A DNA stretch of 64,000 bases from Shinisaurus crocodilurus (GCA_021292165.1 CM037878.1:188293118-188357117), one strand, 5' to 3'; shown: positions 51,819-63,884, numbered from the stretch's first letter. Numbers and translations are program-made. The notes: generated by a model from the letters alone, not told the origin.

Positions 51819-52980
51819 TAGTCAGAGTGTCCTAACCTTCTTTAGCCTGAAGGTAAGTGTCTGGAGAAATGTTATACAATCGTGGAGCCAAATGGTTTCT
51901 TTGACATGGTGCTGGAAAATCTAGCTGTATAACAAGCTATTTTTTAGAGAAAATGGATTGTTCCAATGAAAGCATCAGTTTTCCATGACACTCAGACATT
52001 ACTTATGGTTGAACAACTTATAGGTACAATATGAGTGGCCTACTTACAGGAGGTACACAAATCTGAATATTTATCTGATATTTTGTTTTGTTTTTTAATG
52101 CTATATCCAATAAAATATATGTTTCTGCATTGCAGCTATTTTTTATTCCAGTATCAAATAAATTGTTCTTATTCTTGAAAACCTTTAGATCGCTATAGAG
52201 CGTGAAGAATGCAAATAAGCGATTTAAAGAACCACTATATTAAACTGATGTTCAAAGTGAAATTACAGCAATTCTTCCAAAAGCTGAAGTTGCTGTGTAG
52301 TATTTTAATAGAATTCAGGAAACTGCTGTTCTCCTAGCCTAAAGAGGCAGTTGTAATGTTTGAGTTTGCTCCCCATGCAATTATCACAGCAGAATTCATG
52401 TAATTAAAGTCGTTTTAGACTATTTTATTAAGCATTTAATATCATGCAGACTATACTCTACATTTCAGTATCTGACTAAGTGAATTTGGATTTTGGTCAG
52501 ATCCAAGCAATGTTTCATGTTTTTAAAAAACTATGATACCTAAAAAATAAATTGTTGTTAATGTGACAGCAGAGTCGCATAATTGGCTTTGCTTGGAAAC
52601 ACAGCTGGCTTAGTACTGGGCACACCTAGGCAGCTTTCTAGAACAATCCTTGACTGGGATCTGATGGAAATGGTATTCAAAGAATCTGAAACTGGGGCAG
52701 AAGAGCTGAGAAACATCCACTTTATGGAAGTGAGGCACATGTATCTTCCTCTGAGATAGTTACTCTTCCATTCCAGCAAAACACTTTGCATGTGGTTATG
52801 GTTTCACTCTTATGATCACAACGGCCATCTAAAAGCTACAGTCACAGACTGATAAACTTCTTATATACTTTGAATTTGCTTTATTATTGGATGTTTTATT
52901 TAGTCCTGCTTGTTTTTATAATTTATCTTGCAGTATAGTACCCATACCTTTGGCACCATGAACAGTTTGTCTAGATTTCA
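51819..52980. other. Unassigned AT-rich sequence
   Basis: No gene or recognised repeat. Confidence 0.5.
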
Positions 52981-52999
52981 ACAGGTTTTCTTACTCTCA

Positions 53000-53150
53000 T
53001 GCTTTATTTATCTGGTACATTTTTATCATGCCTATCTTCCATTATGGAACTCAAGGTAGCATACATGGGGTTCCTAGGTTCCTAGGTGGTCTCCCATCCA
53101 AACCCTGACCAGAAACAGACCTGTTTAGTTTAGCAAAGTAGCCAACTGCA
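53000..53150 (-). repeat. SINE 3' end joined to degenerate 5S-rRNA-like module
   Basis: 53005-53070 resembles the reverse complement of a SINE 3' end (GGAACTCAAGGTAGCATACA). It is followed by GGTGGTCTCCCATCCAAACC and CCTGTTTAGTTTAGCAAAG. Reversed, these follow the 3' half of 5S rRNA (GCTAAGCAGG...TTGGATGGGAGACC) with decay. Confidence 0.45.
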
Positions 53151-53644
53151 TCATGTTACCTCTCAGATCATGACCTGAGATCCTGCTTTAGTAGCATAGC
53201 TGAAAAAATACAGTATTGTTTCATGTTTACCTGTGTTCATTTTATTTATACTTTATTAACATATTATATCCTGCCCTTCAAATTGATTTTTAATCTTTGC
53301 ATCTTCTAGAGCTGATGAACATGGTCATTTTCTCACCAAAAACTGACTAGAAACCATTCTTGTGAGAAGGCTGCAACCTTTAACTGATTAATCTGCCATC
53401 TTGAGAATTTTTAATTAGGTAGGAGATACATTTCTTTAGTTGATTGACTGAATGGCTTCATAGCCAATTTTGAATCCCCCCCCCCCGTTCTTTCTATATG
53501 TTTTTTGTTCGTCTATCTGTTTTTCTTCTATTTTGGTCCCCAGGCCTTCTATTGTAGCTATCATCCTATATATATGCATTGCAAACTTATCTGAGTGTTT
53601 ATTCTTATGTAGCCAAAATGGTACAATACACGACAAGAGGGAAG
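53151..53644. other. Unassigned sequence
   Basis: No gene recognised. A C-run lies at 53478-53486. Confidence 0.5.
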
Positions 53645-53652
53645 TGCTAGAG

Positions 53653-53834
53653 CAGTGTTCTCCAACCTTGGGTCCCCAGATGTTTTTGGCCTACAACTCC
53701 CAGCATGCCCCAGCCAGCATAGCTGGCTGTTTTTGGCCTACAACTCCCAGCATGCCCCAGCCAGCATAGCTGGCTGGGGCATACTGGGAGTTGTAGGCCA
53801 AAAACATCTGGGGACCCAAGGTTGGAGAACACTG
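53653..53834. mobile_element. hAT-type MITE with internal duplication
   Basis: Ends CAGTGTTCTCCAACCTTGGG and CCCAAGGTTGGAGAACACTG, exact inverted repeats, and an exact TSD TGCTAGAG (53645-53652, 53835-53842). Same family as 31028-31228. A 47-bp unit starting TGTTTTTGGCCTACAACTCC is tandemly duplicated (53681-53727, 53728-53774), so one arm occurs twice. Confidence 0.95.
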
Positions 53835-53842
53835 TGCTAGAG

Positions 53843-55409
53843 GCTTGGGAAAATGCCAAGGTTTGCATAAGAACCATTTTTAAAGAAAAAAACCCTAAGG
53901 CAGAGGAACCCCGAAAAGAGTCTAATGAGGACTTACTGTACTCAGTGGCCACAGAAGTATATTTGGGGTGGGAGATAAAAAATTGGGAGAGAGGTGTAAT
54001 GGAATAGTATTCTGAGAAAGGCACAGCTGGCTGACTGGCTGACATCCTGAACAGGAGCATTCTACAGTCAACACTTGTTTTATTTTTATTAAGCTTTGGA
54101 CACTACTGGTAATAAATTAGTTTGTAGCAGCTATAGAATAGATAAATGAGGGTAACTTCAGAAGTGCCCTTACCACTTTTAAAAATGCAATGGGTTTCCC
54201 ATCATGCTTACAAATGTGTAAAGCAGCCTTTCAGCAGTGTGTTACTGGAAAATGGTGTTGGATATGGATTGTAGGGATGGGGCAGGGAACACCAAATATG
54301 TACAAAGATGGAGATTTCAGTGTGGTAAATAAACATCTATATAGTTATCCTAAGAGAGAGGTCAAAGACACTCAAAGATAGTTCATACATTATTAATTCA
54401 TAGCTACATTAAATCTAAAAAGAAGATGAAAATAAGAACTCATGTGTATAGTCTATGCAATATTATAGCAGAGAAAGGAACTTGTATAGATTATGTCCAC
54501 AGAAATCTCTACTCAATGAGGTCAATTTATTTATTATTAACACTTATATAACACTTAATATAAAAAAAGTGGTGTACATACAAAAATTCTAAAAACCACT
54601 GTTAAAATACAATATGTGTAGCATTCTCTGAGACCCCTCCTCTGCAATAAGATTGGTTATGCAGGCATTACAGTGCAAGAGAGATGAATATATGAGCCAT
54701 CTCATAGCTGGAAACAGTCACAGTAGGTATAAGAGTTTGTGGGGTAGTGATTTCCAAACTAGGAGCTAATGCCGAGCTATCTTCTTAATGTAGCTGTAAT
54801 AGCATGCAAAGAAATTACTAGCAGGAGAGTCAAATGTGAACAGCAACTTTAAATGGAAGGAACATAATTTTCCTTCAGAACTACATTTTAAATAAATTGT
54901 ATAGGCTATAGGTAGTCATCTTCTAGAAAACATTATATTATTTTTAAGAAGTCTCATGCACCCTCATTAAAACAATTACATGGAAGTTACAAATGGATAG
55001 ACAGATTTGACTGTGGGAAAATACAAAATGTAGCAATTACATATGCTTTCCTTCAACATCTGTATCTTTCAACGGCCATGAAGATCCACCTAACTCCTAA
55101 CCCCACCTCAAAAAGTTTTTTTAATAAAATAAAATATGACCATCCTTTTTCATTAGCTGAATATAAACCTATTTCTTCTTACACTTCCTTTTTATTTGAA
55201 ACTTTCCTTCTTCTGCCTCAGGGAAATGTTCTTGAATCTGTTACTACAGCATGTTGCCAGAGCACCTTCAATGAAGTCAGTAGAGCAGAGTCTAGTTCTC
55301 CTGAGGCTAGTCTGCAACTCTACTTTTAGACCAGTGTGTAACTCATCTAACAGTTGAACCAGCCTATTGCTGAAGTAACACAGAAATGCATCAGTGTGGG
55401 AAGTTAGAA
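53843..55409. other. Unassigned sequence
   Basis: No gene recognised. 54520-54600 has a possible reverse-complement LINE 3' end (TTTATTTATTATTAACACTT). Confidence 0.5.
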
Positions 55410-55625
55410 CCAAAACAGACATTACTTTAAATATGTCTTGCAGCTACGACTCCCCCACCTCATTTTTACTCTAGAGTAGGTGTGGGGTCCCCCAGTCCAG
55501 ATCAGGACTCTAGTTTGGGGGGCATGGGGGCTTTTAAGATCTGGATTGGGGGCCCTGCACCTACTATAGTGGAAAAATGTTTTTAAAAAGACATAGCTGC
55601 TAGACACTCATTTAAAGTAAAGTTC
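55410..55625. mobile_element. Unclassified MITE-like repeat, copy B
   Basis: AAAACAGACATTACTTTAAA near the left, GATCTGGATTGG in the middle, GCTGCTAGACACTCATTTAA at the right. This parallels 18158-18395 along its whole length. Confidence 0.55.
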
Positions 55626-56289
55626 CTTTTGGCCCTTAGAAAAGTTTATGTGATAAGTAGTTAGTCAGAGCTTAAGAAATGTATCAATGTGATCTCTACC
55701 AACCCATTTTTAAAATAATGGACATAAATGCCCCTTCCCTAAAATGGCACCTCTATATGAGAATAATCTCGTTTTTTCTTTCCTACCCAGGGATTTTCCC
55801 AGTTTGGCACCCTCCAGTTATTTCCAGGTTTTTGAGGGCCCTTGGGCAAGACACCCTCAATGGGCCCCCTCCCTCAGTGAGTCTGCCTTCTCATTGCCAT
55901 TGTCACCAGCCTCTGCTGCTTCTCCTCCGTATCATTGCTATCACCTGCTTGCTTGATAGGCATAGAGCCAGCAAGCAAGAAGGAAGTGGCATCTACCACT
56001 CATCCTTCTCACCATCACTTTGTCTGGGAAAGAGGCTAATGAACAAGCAGGTTGCAATGATGAAGTGGAGGATTAAGTCCAGGGAGCAAGATTGTCAGTG
56101 GGCCCCTGCTGGGGCCTGGGTAGGAGCCCAACCTTGCCTGCCCTTGCCACTGACCCTGACAAGAGTTCCAGCTATGGAAGGCACACAGTGAAACAGCTTG
56201 GCAGATTTGCTTGTAGAGACAGATCCATAGAATAGTTGGCACCACTGAAAAGACTCTAACCAATCTTACTTCAGGAATAGTGGGGACAT
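55626..56289. other. Unassigned sequence
   Basis: GC-moderate stretch with open frames in several phases and no recognised domain. Confidence 0.5.
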
Positions 56290-56885
56290 GGAGCAGAATC
56301 TACGTGGGGTTGCCCTGGAAGATGGTTCGGAAGTTGCAGCTGGTACAGAATGCAGCAGCTCGCCTGGTTAAAGGCTGCTGCCGGCGTGATCACATCACTC
56401 CAGTGCTCAAAGAGTTGCACTGGCTACCAGTTGTTTGCCAAGCCGAATTCAAGGTGTTGGCGTTGACCTTTAAAATCCTGTACGGCTCCGGTCCAGTTTA
56501 TCTCAAGGAGCGCCTCCAGCAACATCAAGTAGGCCGCTCAACAAGATCTGCCACAGACAGCCTTCTCCCTGTCCCATCAGCCAGAGAAACCAGGCTGGTG
56601 GGGACTAGGAGGAGGGCCTTTTCTGTGGCAGCCCCCAATTTATGGAACTCTCTCCCCAGTGACCTCTGCCTCCTTGATTAGCTTCTGCCGGGCATTAAAA
56701 ACGTGGCTTTTCAGCCGGAATATGGGGTGGGTTCGGATTTTTAAGTTTTGTACTGTTTTTAATTGTGTTTTATACTGTGTGTGTGTGTGTTCCCTCCCTG
56801 TATTTTATTGGACTGTACATCGCTTAGAGTGGCCGGATGTCTGGCCAGATGGGCGATTCATAAATATAATAAATAAATAAATAAA
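56290..56885 (+). mobile_element. L2-type LINE 3' end, same subfamily as 8795-10170
   Basis: Encodes the L2 polymerase tail: YVGLPWKMVRKLQLVQNAAA, RRDHITPVLKELHWLPV, YLKERLQQHQVGRSTRSATD and RAFSVAAPNLWNSLPSDL. A frame break near 56680 ends the frame early; the remainder (ISFCRALKTWLFSRN) reads in another phase. The 3' UTR ends with GGCCAGATGGGCGATTCATA and an AAAT tail. Confidence 0.93.
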
Positions 56886-59800
56886 TCTGCCTGAGAAAAC
56901 AAGGAGACTGGCTCATGGGAGAATGCAACTCTGGCACCACCACTTAAAAAGTGTTCTGCATGGATCCTTGGAGACCACTGAAAGAACACATGTTACTGGG
57001 CTAGATGCCCCAATGGTTTGACCCAGTATAAGGCAAGGCAACCTCACATGTTCAATGTTTATGTTCAAAGGCACTACATGAGGTATACTGGGCCTATATA
57101 TGGCTTTAACAGTGCAATCCTATACAGGTCAACTCAGAGACTTACATGCAGGTAAGTGTAAATAGAATTATAGCCTAAGGGTAGTTCAGCAGCTGACTGG
57201 CAGCCAGTACAGCCATGCCAAAAAGAGAATATGTTCTCTAGGCCCAGTTCCTGACAGTAGTTAGGATATGACGTTTTACACCACCCAAAGCTTCTGAACC
57301 ATCTTCAAAGTCAGCCCCATGCAGAATACACTGCAGTACTCAAATCTATTATAGGGCATGAATTATTATGGATAGATCCTGATCTTTGAGGGAGAGGGGG
57401 AATGTAACTGGTTTATCATATAGAACTCACAGAAGAGATTCCTGGTAACCCCTTCCTGAGACTCAAGTAACAAAGCAGGGTACAGGAGCACCCCCAGACT
57501 GAAAACCTAACCTACTCTTTGAGAATATGTGTGTTATTTCCATTAAAACAGGCAAACCTGCACCCACCCATGGCACAAGGACCACCAACTATCTGTTACC
57601 TCTCACCCCCCTACACCCCATACCCTCTGAGATTTGGCAACCGATAAGTGCTCACAATTCATTGTCACCCCTGTGTATCCATAGCTGGCATGCAGAATTT
57701 CTCCCCACCAGGCTCTCTGTGACATCACCCATCCACCCACCCATTTTGCCTTTCTCTGTGCAGAGGGACATGGAGTCCCATGCCTCTCTCAGCACAGTGA
57801 AAGGGACTTGTGCTGGCAGAGTCCCTAGATTCACACACCATGCATTATTCCCATGGAGGTGCCATGTGAGAGGATTCAGCCAGCACTGGGAGGAGTGGAA
57901 AAGAACTTTGGTTTACAATATTCTGTCTTCATTCCTGCACACTGTTAAGTGCAAATGATAGTAAGGAGCCTGTAAACCTTTGGTATATTTTGCATCAGGG
58001 TATCTTGCCAATTAAAGGGGGGGGGGGGGAAATTGCCAGAAATATAGTACATTTCAACATTAACAATTAACTTTGGGGAAAACAGGGAGAACTAACACGA
58101 TTAATAGATTATGGAAATGAACTAAGATAATATGGCAGTAGTCATCCTCTTCAGGCCACATATTCTAAGAAAGTTGCTGTCCCAGCAGAATGGCTGAAAT
58201 AATTACTCCACTACCACATTTATAGCATGGGACTGGGCAAGCTGTTTCTGTTTCCATTAGGAGCTTTTGCTTTTGCATAACAAAAACAAGGCCCCTAGTT
58301 AATTCACGCTAAAACTGCTATGGAGTCAGTCAGTAAAGCTATCTGAAAGATGACTCTGGGCCAATGCATTTAATTACCGGTACGGTAAATAGCATCTAGT
58401 ATATTTTTTTGTATTTGCTAAAATGTCAATTCCTATTTTAAATAGAAGGTTTATTCAGAGAAGGGTTAAGGAAGCACAAAATAGGCAAAAATTTATTGCA
58501 TAGCAAAACAGCAATTACATGCAACGCTTGTTGAAGCTACATATCCATTTTCTTTAGTTGTGCTACAGAGATTACCACAGAGAACCCTCAAGGTTTCTGG
58601 TATTTTAATCTCTGATTAAGCTGAAGGCACTGTGTGGTGTTTTTGTTTTTAGGAAGAATTATCACATGACTTATCCTATTAGCATTCTGCTGCTCTGCTT
58701 ACCATAATGCTTCTCTCTCTCTCTCTCTGTGTGTGTGTGTTTAATTTCCCACTTCTGTCTGAAAGTAAGTTATTCTTAGTGGAGCTGGCAATGCCTGGGG
58801 CCAGAGACAATGATTAAACCGAATCACCCATAGCAGTAGTCCTAACAGGCAAGGCATGTTAACAGACAATTTTCTCCATACTTCCCTAATGAGAGGTGGT
58901 AGAAATTTGCTACCATCCTACCTTAACAATAAATCATCCCATTGCTTCTACTACCTCACTCATGCCATCTGTGCTATAAAAATAAAGCATAGAATACTAT
59001 GCTAGGCCAGGGTCTCTTCCAAAACAAGACAACTCTAAGGATAAAATATATGTTACTTAAAAATCACTTTAGACAGAATCTGATGGCAATTCTAATTCAT
59101 ACAGTACTAATACCTGGAGATAACACAGAATTTTCCCACTACAGATTACAATAAAATGTTTTGTTTCCCCTTCCCTTCCTCAAGTAGTAGAAAGTTCAGA
59201 GACGAATCTGGTTTTTTTAGAAGGAGAAAGCTATGTGGACTTACTTTCATTCAAGCGTTCCCTAATTATCTAGGAATGTCACAAATGTCAACTGATAGTC
59301 CTGGGAAAATCCCATGTTTCTTGCCATACTTGCATAAAGCAGATGTGGGTTTTCTCTTATGTCCTTCTTTTCTCTCTTTTAGGGTTGTTGAATTTTGCAG
59401 TCAGCTTAAACTATCCTCAAAGGGCCTATTTTACCGTGCTCTCTCTTCTTCAGTAACAGTTGGTGCCATGCAGCCTACTGCAGACAGCTGCTTGGGCACA
59501 GCATGCCTTCTTATGTGCTCCCCATGCATTATCTAGCTGACAGTGCTGTGGCCAGCTACTTCTGGGACATGTTTTCTGGACTCCCACTCATGACAAAACT
59601 GCAAGCCGCATCTCAACAAGGCTCAGCCTCACCACTAGCTTGGACAAGAAGATTTCCCCCATCCCATTCCTTTATTTTTGCTCTAGTTCATTATGCCCTG
59701 TGTTCTATTCCTCCTGAATTCTCCTTTAACTAGGATCATTTTTGAATTAGTTCCAGAATTGGAACATGCCATTTGCATCAGCTTTCAGGTGCTTAGTACA

Positions 59801-60040
59801 TTTGCATCTCCTCCCAACTCTGTATTACCAATGCACACATGTACATTGATAAAACTGCAAAAAAAGCAATCTTGATGTGCATATACATATGATTGCATTC
59901 TTCAAGAAAGAGTCTGTCTTCTTGGAGCATAGCTAAGCAGCTGCTTTATTTATTTACATGCATTATTTAATCTTTAAACATGTAAACATGCATGTGGGGA
60001 GCAGGGGGAGAAGGCCATTGTGGCATCCATCACCACATTA
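56886..60040. other. Unassigned, mostly AT-rich sequence
   Basis: Contains a partial 'GCAATCCTAT' MITE word (57110-57180), a G-run (58017-58029) and a TC/TG microsatellite (58711-58741). No gene or large mobile element was recognised. 58100-59150 is free of recognisable repeats. Confidence 0.5.
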
Positions 60041-60042
60041 TA

Positions 60043-60301
60043 GTAATACCTTGGATTGAGAGCATAATTCGTTCCGGAACCGTGCTTGTAATCCAAAACA
60101 CTCTTATATCAAAGCGAGGCTCTGGCGGGCATGAGTGGGGCTGATTTCAGCCCGCTATGCCCGCTCGAGGCAAGCAGTTACATCCCTACGCTACTTGTAT
60201 TGCAAGACGTCGCTTGTTTATCAAGTCAAAATTTATTTTTAAAAATTGCTTGTCTTCCAAACGCTCTCAGACTAAGTTACTTGCAATCCAAGGTATTACT
60301 G
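60043..60301. mobile_element. Mariner-type MITE, full-length copy
   Basis: GTAATACCTTGGATTGAGAG at the left and TTGCAATCCAAGGTATTACTG at the right form inverted ends flanked by TA (60041-60042, 60302-60303), typical of Tc1/mariner integration. The 259-bp interior is non-coding. It spans both half-copies at 32968-33116 and 35920-36130. Confidence 0.9.
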
Positions 60302-60660
60302 TACAACCTTTTTAATTTACTTTATTATACCGCTTCCACCACTATATGCACTGTGACACACCCGCCTCTGCCCCACAGTTGTAGAAGCCCTCAGTAGCAT
60401 GTTTGACAGGTGTTTTTGCCACTTTGAGTTTACAGCTCCCTTGCTCAAGCTATGGACCTTCACACTCAGGCCCCGCACCCAGGTCACTATGTTCCCCTCA
60501 GGTATCCTGCTTGCATCCTACCTGGGATTCAAAGGAGACACTCAGCCTCTTTCACTCAGGCTCCCCTTCCCAATCCCTCCAGGGACACACCAGCAGTTGC
60601 CTGGGATATTTCTCTCTCCTCACAAGCCTCTGGCTCCACTAGCCTCAGGCTAGCCAGGGT
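60302..60660. other. Unassigned sequence
   Basis: Three overlapping short plus-strand frames (60399-60667) follow composition, not a recognised protein. Confidence 0.5.
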
Positions 60661-60750
60661 TTCATAGATTTCATAGATCATAGAGTTGGAAGGGGCCTAC
60701 AAGGCTATCGAGTCCAACCCCCTGCTCAATGCAGGAAACTAGAGGAGGGG
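60661..60750 (-). mobile_element. CR1 LINE 3' terminus, very short
   Basis: TTCATAGATTTCATAGATCA followed by GTTGGAAGGGGCCTACAAGG and CGAGTCCAACCCCCTGCTCA is the reverse complement of the CR1 3' end seen at 35185-35262. Confidence 0.8.
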
Positions 60751-60990
60751 TCTCCCATCCAGGGCCGGTGCTACCATTAGGCCAACTAGGCGGCTGCCTA
60801 GGGCGCCGGGCTAAAGGGGGCGCCAGGAGCATAGGGCTGGAGGGAGGGAGGGCTCAAGTGGGAAGAGGGGGGCGCTAAATATCTGATCTTGCCTAGGGCA
60901 CCAAATTGCCTTGCACCGGCCCTGCTCCCATCCAAGTAATAACCAGGCCTGACCCTGCTTAGCTTTCCACACTCAGATAAGCTGAGCCAG
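60745..60990 (-). repeat. 5S-rRNA-like module, split by a hAT MITE
   Basis: GGGTCTCCCATC, interrupted by the MITE at 60760-60924 and resumed with CAAGTAATAACCAGGCCTGA and CCCTGCTTAGCTTTCC, reads in reverse complement as the 3' half of 5S rRNA (GCTAAGCAGGGTC.GGCCTGG, TTGGATGGGAGACC). Only the inner half of 5S is present, so this is a 5S-derived repeat, not a gene. Confidence 0.6.
60760..60924. mobile_element. hAT-type MITE with intact TSD
   Basis: Ends CAGGGCCGGTGCTACC and TTGCACCGGCCCTG; exact TSD CTCCCATC (60752-60759 and 60925-60932). The interior has GGCGCC-rich words. One end of a related element is embedded in the hAT shell at 45662. Confidence 0.94.
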
Positions 60991-60999
60991 TGTGAGCCA

Positions 61000-63178
61000 C
61001 AGGCCTGTTGACCTGTGCACAGTTATTTCCCTCACTGCCACGCCACCTGTCTCCTCTGAGATTGTCCTCTCAGATGTGTGTGTTCCTTCCCTTAGACACT
61101 CACTCCCACACTAAGGATTAACAGTAAATCAAAATAAGTTCATTTCTACAGATGGAAACATAAGTTATATTCAGGAACTTGCTTATCTTAGAACCACTTT
61201 ATTTCAACCCACTTTATTGATTCTGAGAGGGTCTCTCTCTAGATGTTAACGCTATTCCACCCTCCCTCAGAATGAGTCTCTCACAGCCTTGTCACAGCTC
61301 TCCGCCCCCTTGCCAACATTCTGAGTGCTGTGATTGGCTCTGCGCTTTCATGGAGGGAGAGACGGACCTCCAGCTGTCCATCACAGCCATGGTTTCTATA
61401 ATCCATGCATGCCTATGGAGGTGGCCTGGCTGTCTATACCGCTTTTGGCTCTTTGGGTAGTTAACTCAAGCATGTGCCATCTGCCAAGGTGAAGCCCTGG
61501 TTTGAGGTTACATTGGGACAAAACATGGTTCCCAGATTCAACAGTTGCCCCAAATCCTCACCCCACTCCCTGTTTCTCCAATTATAGGCATGCCTAACCT
61601 CACCTTCTATGGAACGTCATGCCCCCCCCTTTCTTTTCTTCCTGCCAATGTTATGATGTGTGCACTGTGTTGTTTTAGTTACATATATCTTCCCCAGGGA
61701 AGGTGAAAAATATGACCATCCTCAGCCAATCTGGACAGCATGAAAAATTCCTTCCTGGCCCCCATATAACCAGCTAAAGCCTAGGGTAACCCCAATCCTA
61801 GAAGGTGGGCAGCTTGTGCTGCTTGGCTGGCTGAGGGTAAGTTCCATGTATTGAGCCCTTATAGGCCTCACCAAATCTTGTTTTCCAAGCCTTGCAAGAT
61901 CCAGGAAATTCCAGGTCTCCATCTGCAACACCTCATGATGGCTGGAATCAGCTAGCCACTGCAAGACTTCCTCCTTCAGTGTGCATGAAGTATCCTGAGA
62001 GGAGGAGGTATGTGATAGTGACCACGGTCCACAGATTTTAATATTTATATGTGAACTGCTTAGAGAGTTTGTTATATTAAGTGGTATACTAATATTACTA
62101 ATAAATAATAATAAATCACAAATGCGCACACTTGTTTTACTACATGCATTTTCATCATGTGTTATACTACATGCACTTTCTTACAGAAAAAATAGCTTCC
62201 TGTGCAGAGGTGTTTGGTCAGAGAGTCTGAGTTGTTCTCAGCAATGGTGGACCTCACCCTAGAGTCTGGACATTCATCCAGCCATTATACCAGGAACCTT
62301 TTACAAGAAAATGAAGACTTGAATGCTCAGTTTAAATGTGACTTCTTTCCTGCTTTCCCTCCATCCAGTCCCTAAAACTGTTCTGCATCTTTGGCAAAAC
62401 AAACAAACAACAACAAAACCTATGGAGACTATGCAATTGCAGTGGTGACAGTTTTACACTATTAAACCACAACAACAAAATGGCATTTGAGTACTGCAGT
62501 CTAAACTTTTAAAATAAAGAGTTTTCTCACAAACATACACACACATTTAAAAATTACTCATCCACTTTACATAGCTGCTTGTCATAGTTTAAGGCAACAT
62601 TTGTACATTAACATGACTGACCTCATTTAAAGTAAAAAAAATTGTTTAGATGAGTTCAGTTTTTTTCCATGTTTGATCCTAACTCCACTGAAGTCAGTCA
62701 GTAGGTTCTATTGACTTCATTGCGGTCAGATAGTTACCCAAACACCATACTAGGATGCTGATGCTCTTGTTTCCCCATTCTGTATCAACCACTTCCTTTT
62801 TTTCTTATTGCTGTAGCTCATAGAATACTCACAGTAGGGACACTTTTAAAAGGGAATATTTTACACATAGTAATCTGCAGGTAGGGTTACCCAAACTGAA
62901 AGCAGCATGCATTGCTTTTCTTTTGTTTTTCATATCTAGCTTCATGGTTCCTGACCCTTTTGCAATTAACTGTTCAGCTAGTAGAAGGTACATCGGATAA
63001 GGGAAATGAGGTATGAGAAATAGTTTTAAACAGTAAAATGTGAGAGAAATCACTTAGAAAGATTTCAGTGTATCCAGGGCAAAAGGAAATATAAGAATCT
63101 GATTTGGGGTGCTTAAAAAAAACTTGGAATATTCTGAGAAACTTAATTTTCCTCATAGCAATGAAAGCTAGAGAAAAG

Positions 63179-63180
<2 letters not shown>
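61000..63180. other. Mostly unassigned sequence
   Basis: 62035-62115 resembles an L2-type 3' end (GTGAACTGCTTAGAGAGTTT, GTGGTATACTAATATTACTA, AAT tail). The rest shows no gene or clear repeat. Confidence 0.5.

Positions 63181-63181
<1 letters not shown>

Positions 63182-63214
<33 letters not shown>
63182..63214. repeat. (TG)n microsatellite
   Basis: TG dinucleotide run of about 16 units. Confidence 0.95.
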
Positions 63215-63215
<1 letters not shown>

Positions 63216-63263
63216 TAAAAGCTTCCCCATCAGCATTGTAGATAAGTACAAACAATTTACATC

Positions 63264-63860
63264 AGGGGTCCTGAAACTACGGCCCACGGGACACATCCGG
63301 CCCGCCGGGTCTTTTCATCTGGCCCAGCGGCCGATCTAGAAGCTCCCTGCGGGGGAAGGGGAGGAGTGGCGGCTGAGCCGGTGGTGGGGCATGGGCCGTC
63401 CGGCCGCTTGCCATCCTGCATCTCCTGCAGGGGGGGGAGGAGTGACGGCTGAGCTGGCGGCGGGCCGCGGGCCACCCGCCCGCCTCCCTGCGGGGTAAGG
63501 GGAGGCTGAGCAGGCGGCAGGGCACGGGCCGCCCGCCTGCCACCCTGCATCGGTAAGGGGAGGAGGGGCGGCTGAACTGGCAGCGGGGCACGGGCAGCTT
63601 GCTTGCCCGCTGCCCTGTGTCTCCTGCAGGGGGGAAGGGGAGGAGGGGCAGCTGGGCTGGCGGTGGGGCGCGGGCCACCCACCCGCCTCCCTGCGGGGTA
63701 AGGGGAGGCTGAGCAGGTGGCGGGGATCGGGCCGCCCGCCCACCGCCCTGTGTCGGTAAGGGGAGGAGGGGCGGCGGGACGTGGGATGCTTGCCCGCCCG
63801 CTGCCCTGCATCTCCTGCGGGGGGGGAAGGGGAGGAGTTGCAGCTGAGCCGGCGCAACTT
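63264..63860. repeat. GC-rich minisatellite-like cargo behind a hAT-like left end
   Basis: CAGGGGTCCTGAAACTACGG (63264) is a typical hAT MITE left end. From about 63340 the sequence is built of imperfect repeats of roughly 90-110 bp with recurring GGGGAAGGGGAGGAG, CGGCTGAGC and CCCGCCTCCCTGCGGGGTAA words. No right hAT end appears before the window ends. Pro-rich frames here are on the minus strand in several phases and are not genes. Confidence 0.7.
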
Positions 63861-63884
63861 GATATGACTTTTATCAAGTCATAC

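Noticed and set aside
60745..60990. A 5S rRNA gene
   Set aside because: Only the 3' half is recognisable and the internal promoter is incomplete, so a functional gene is not supported.
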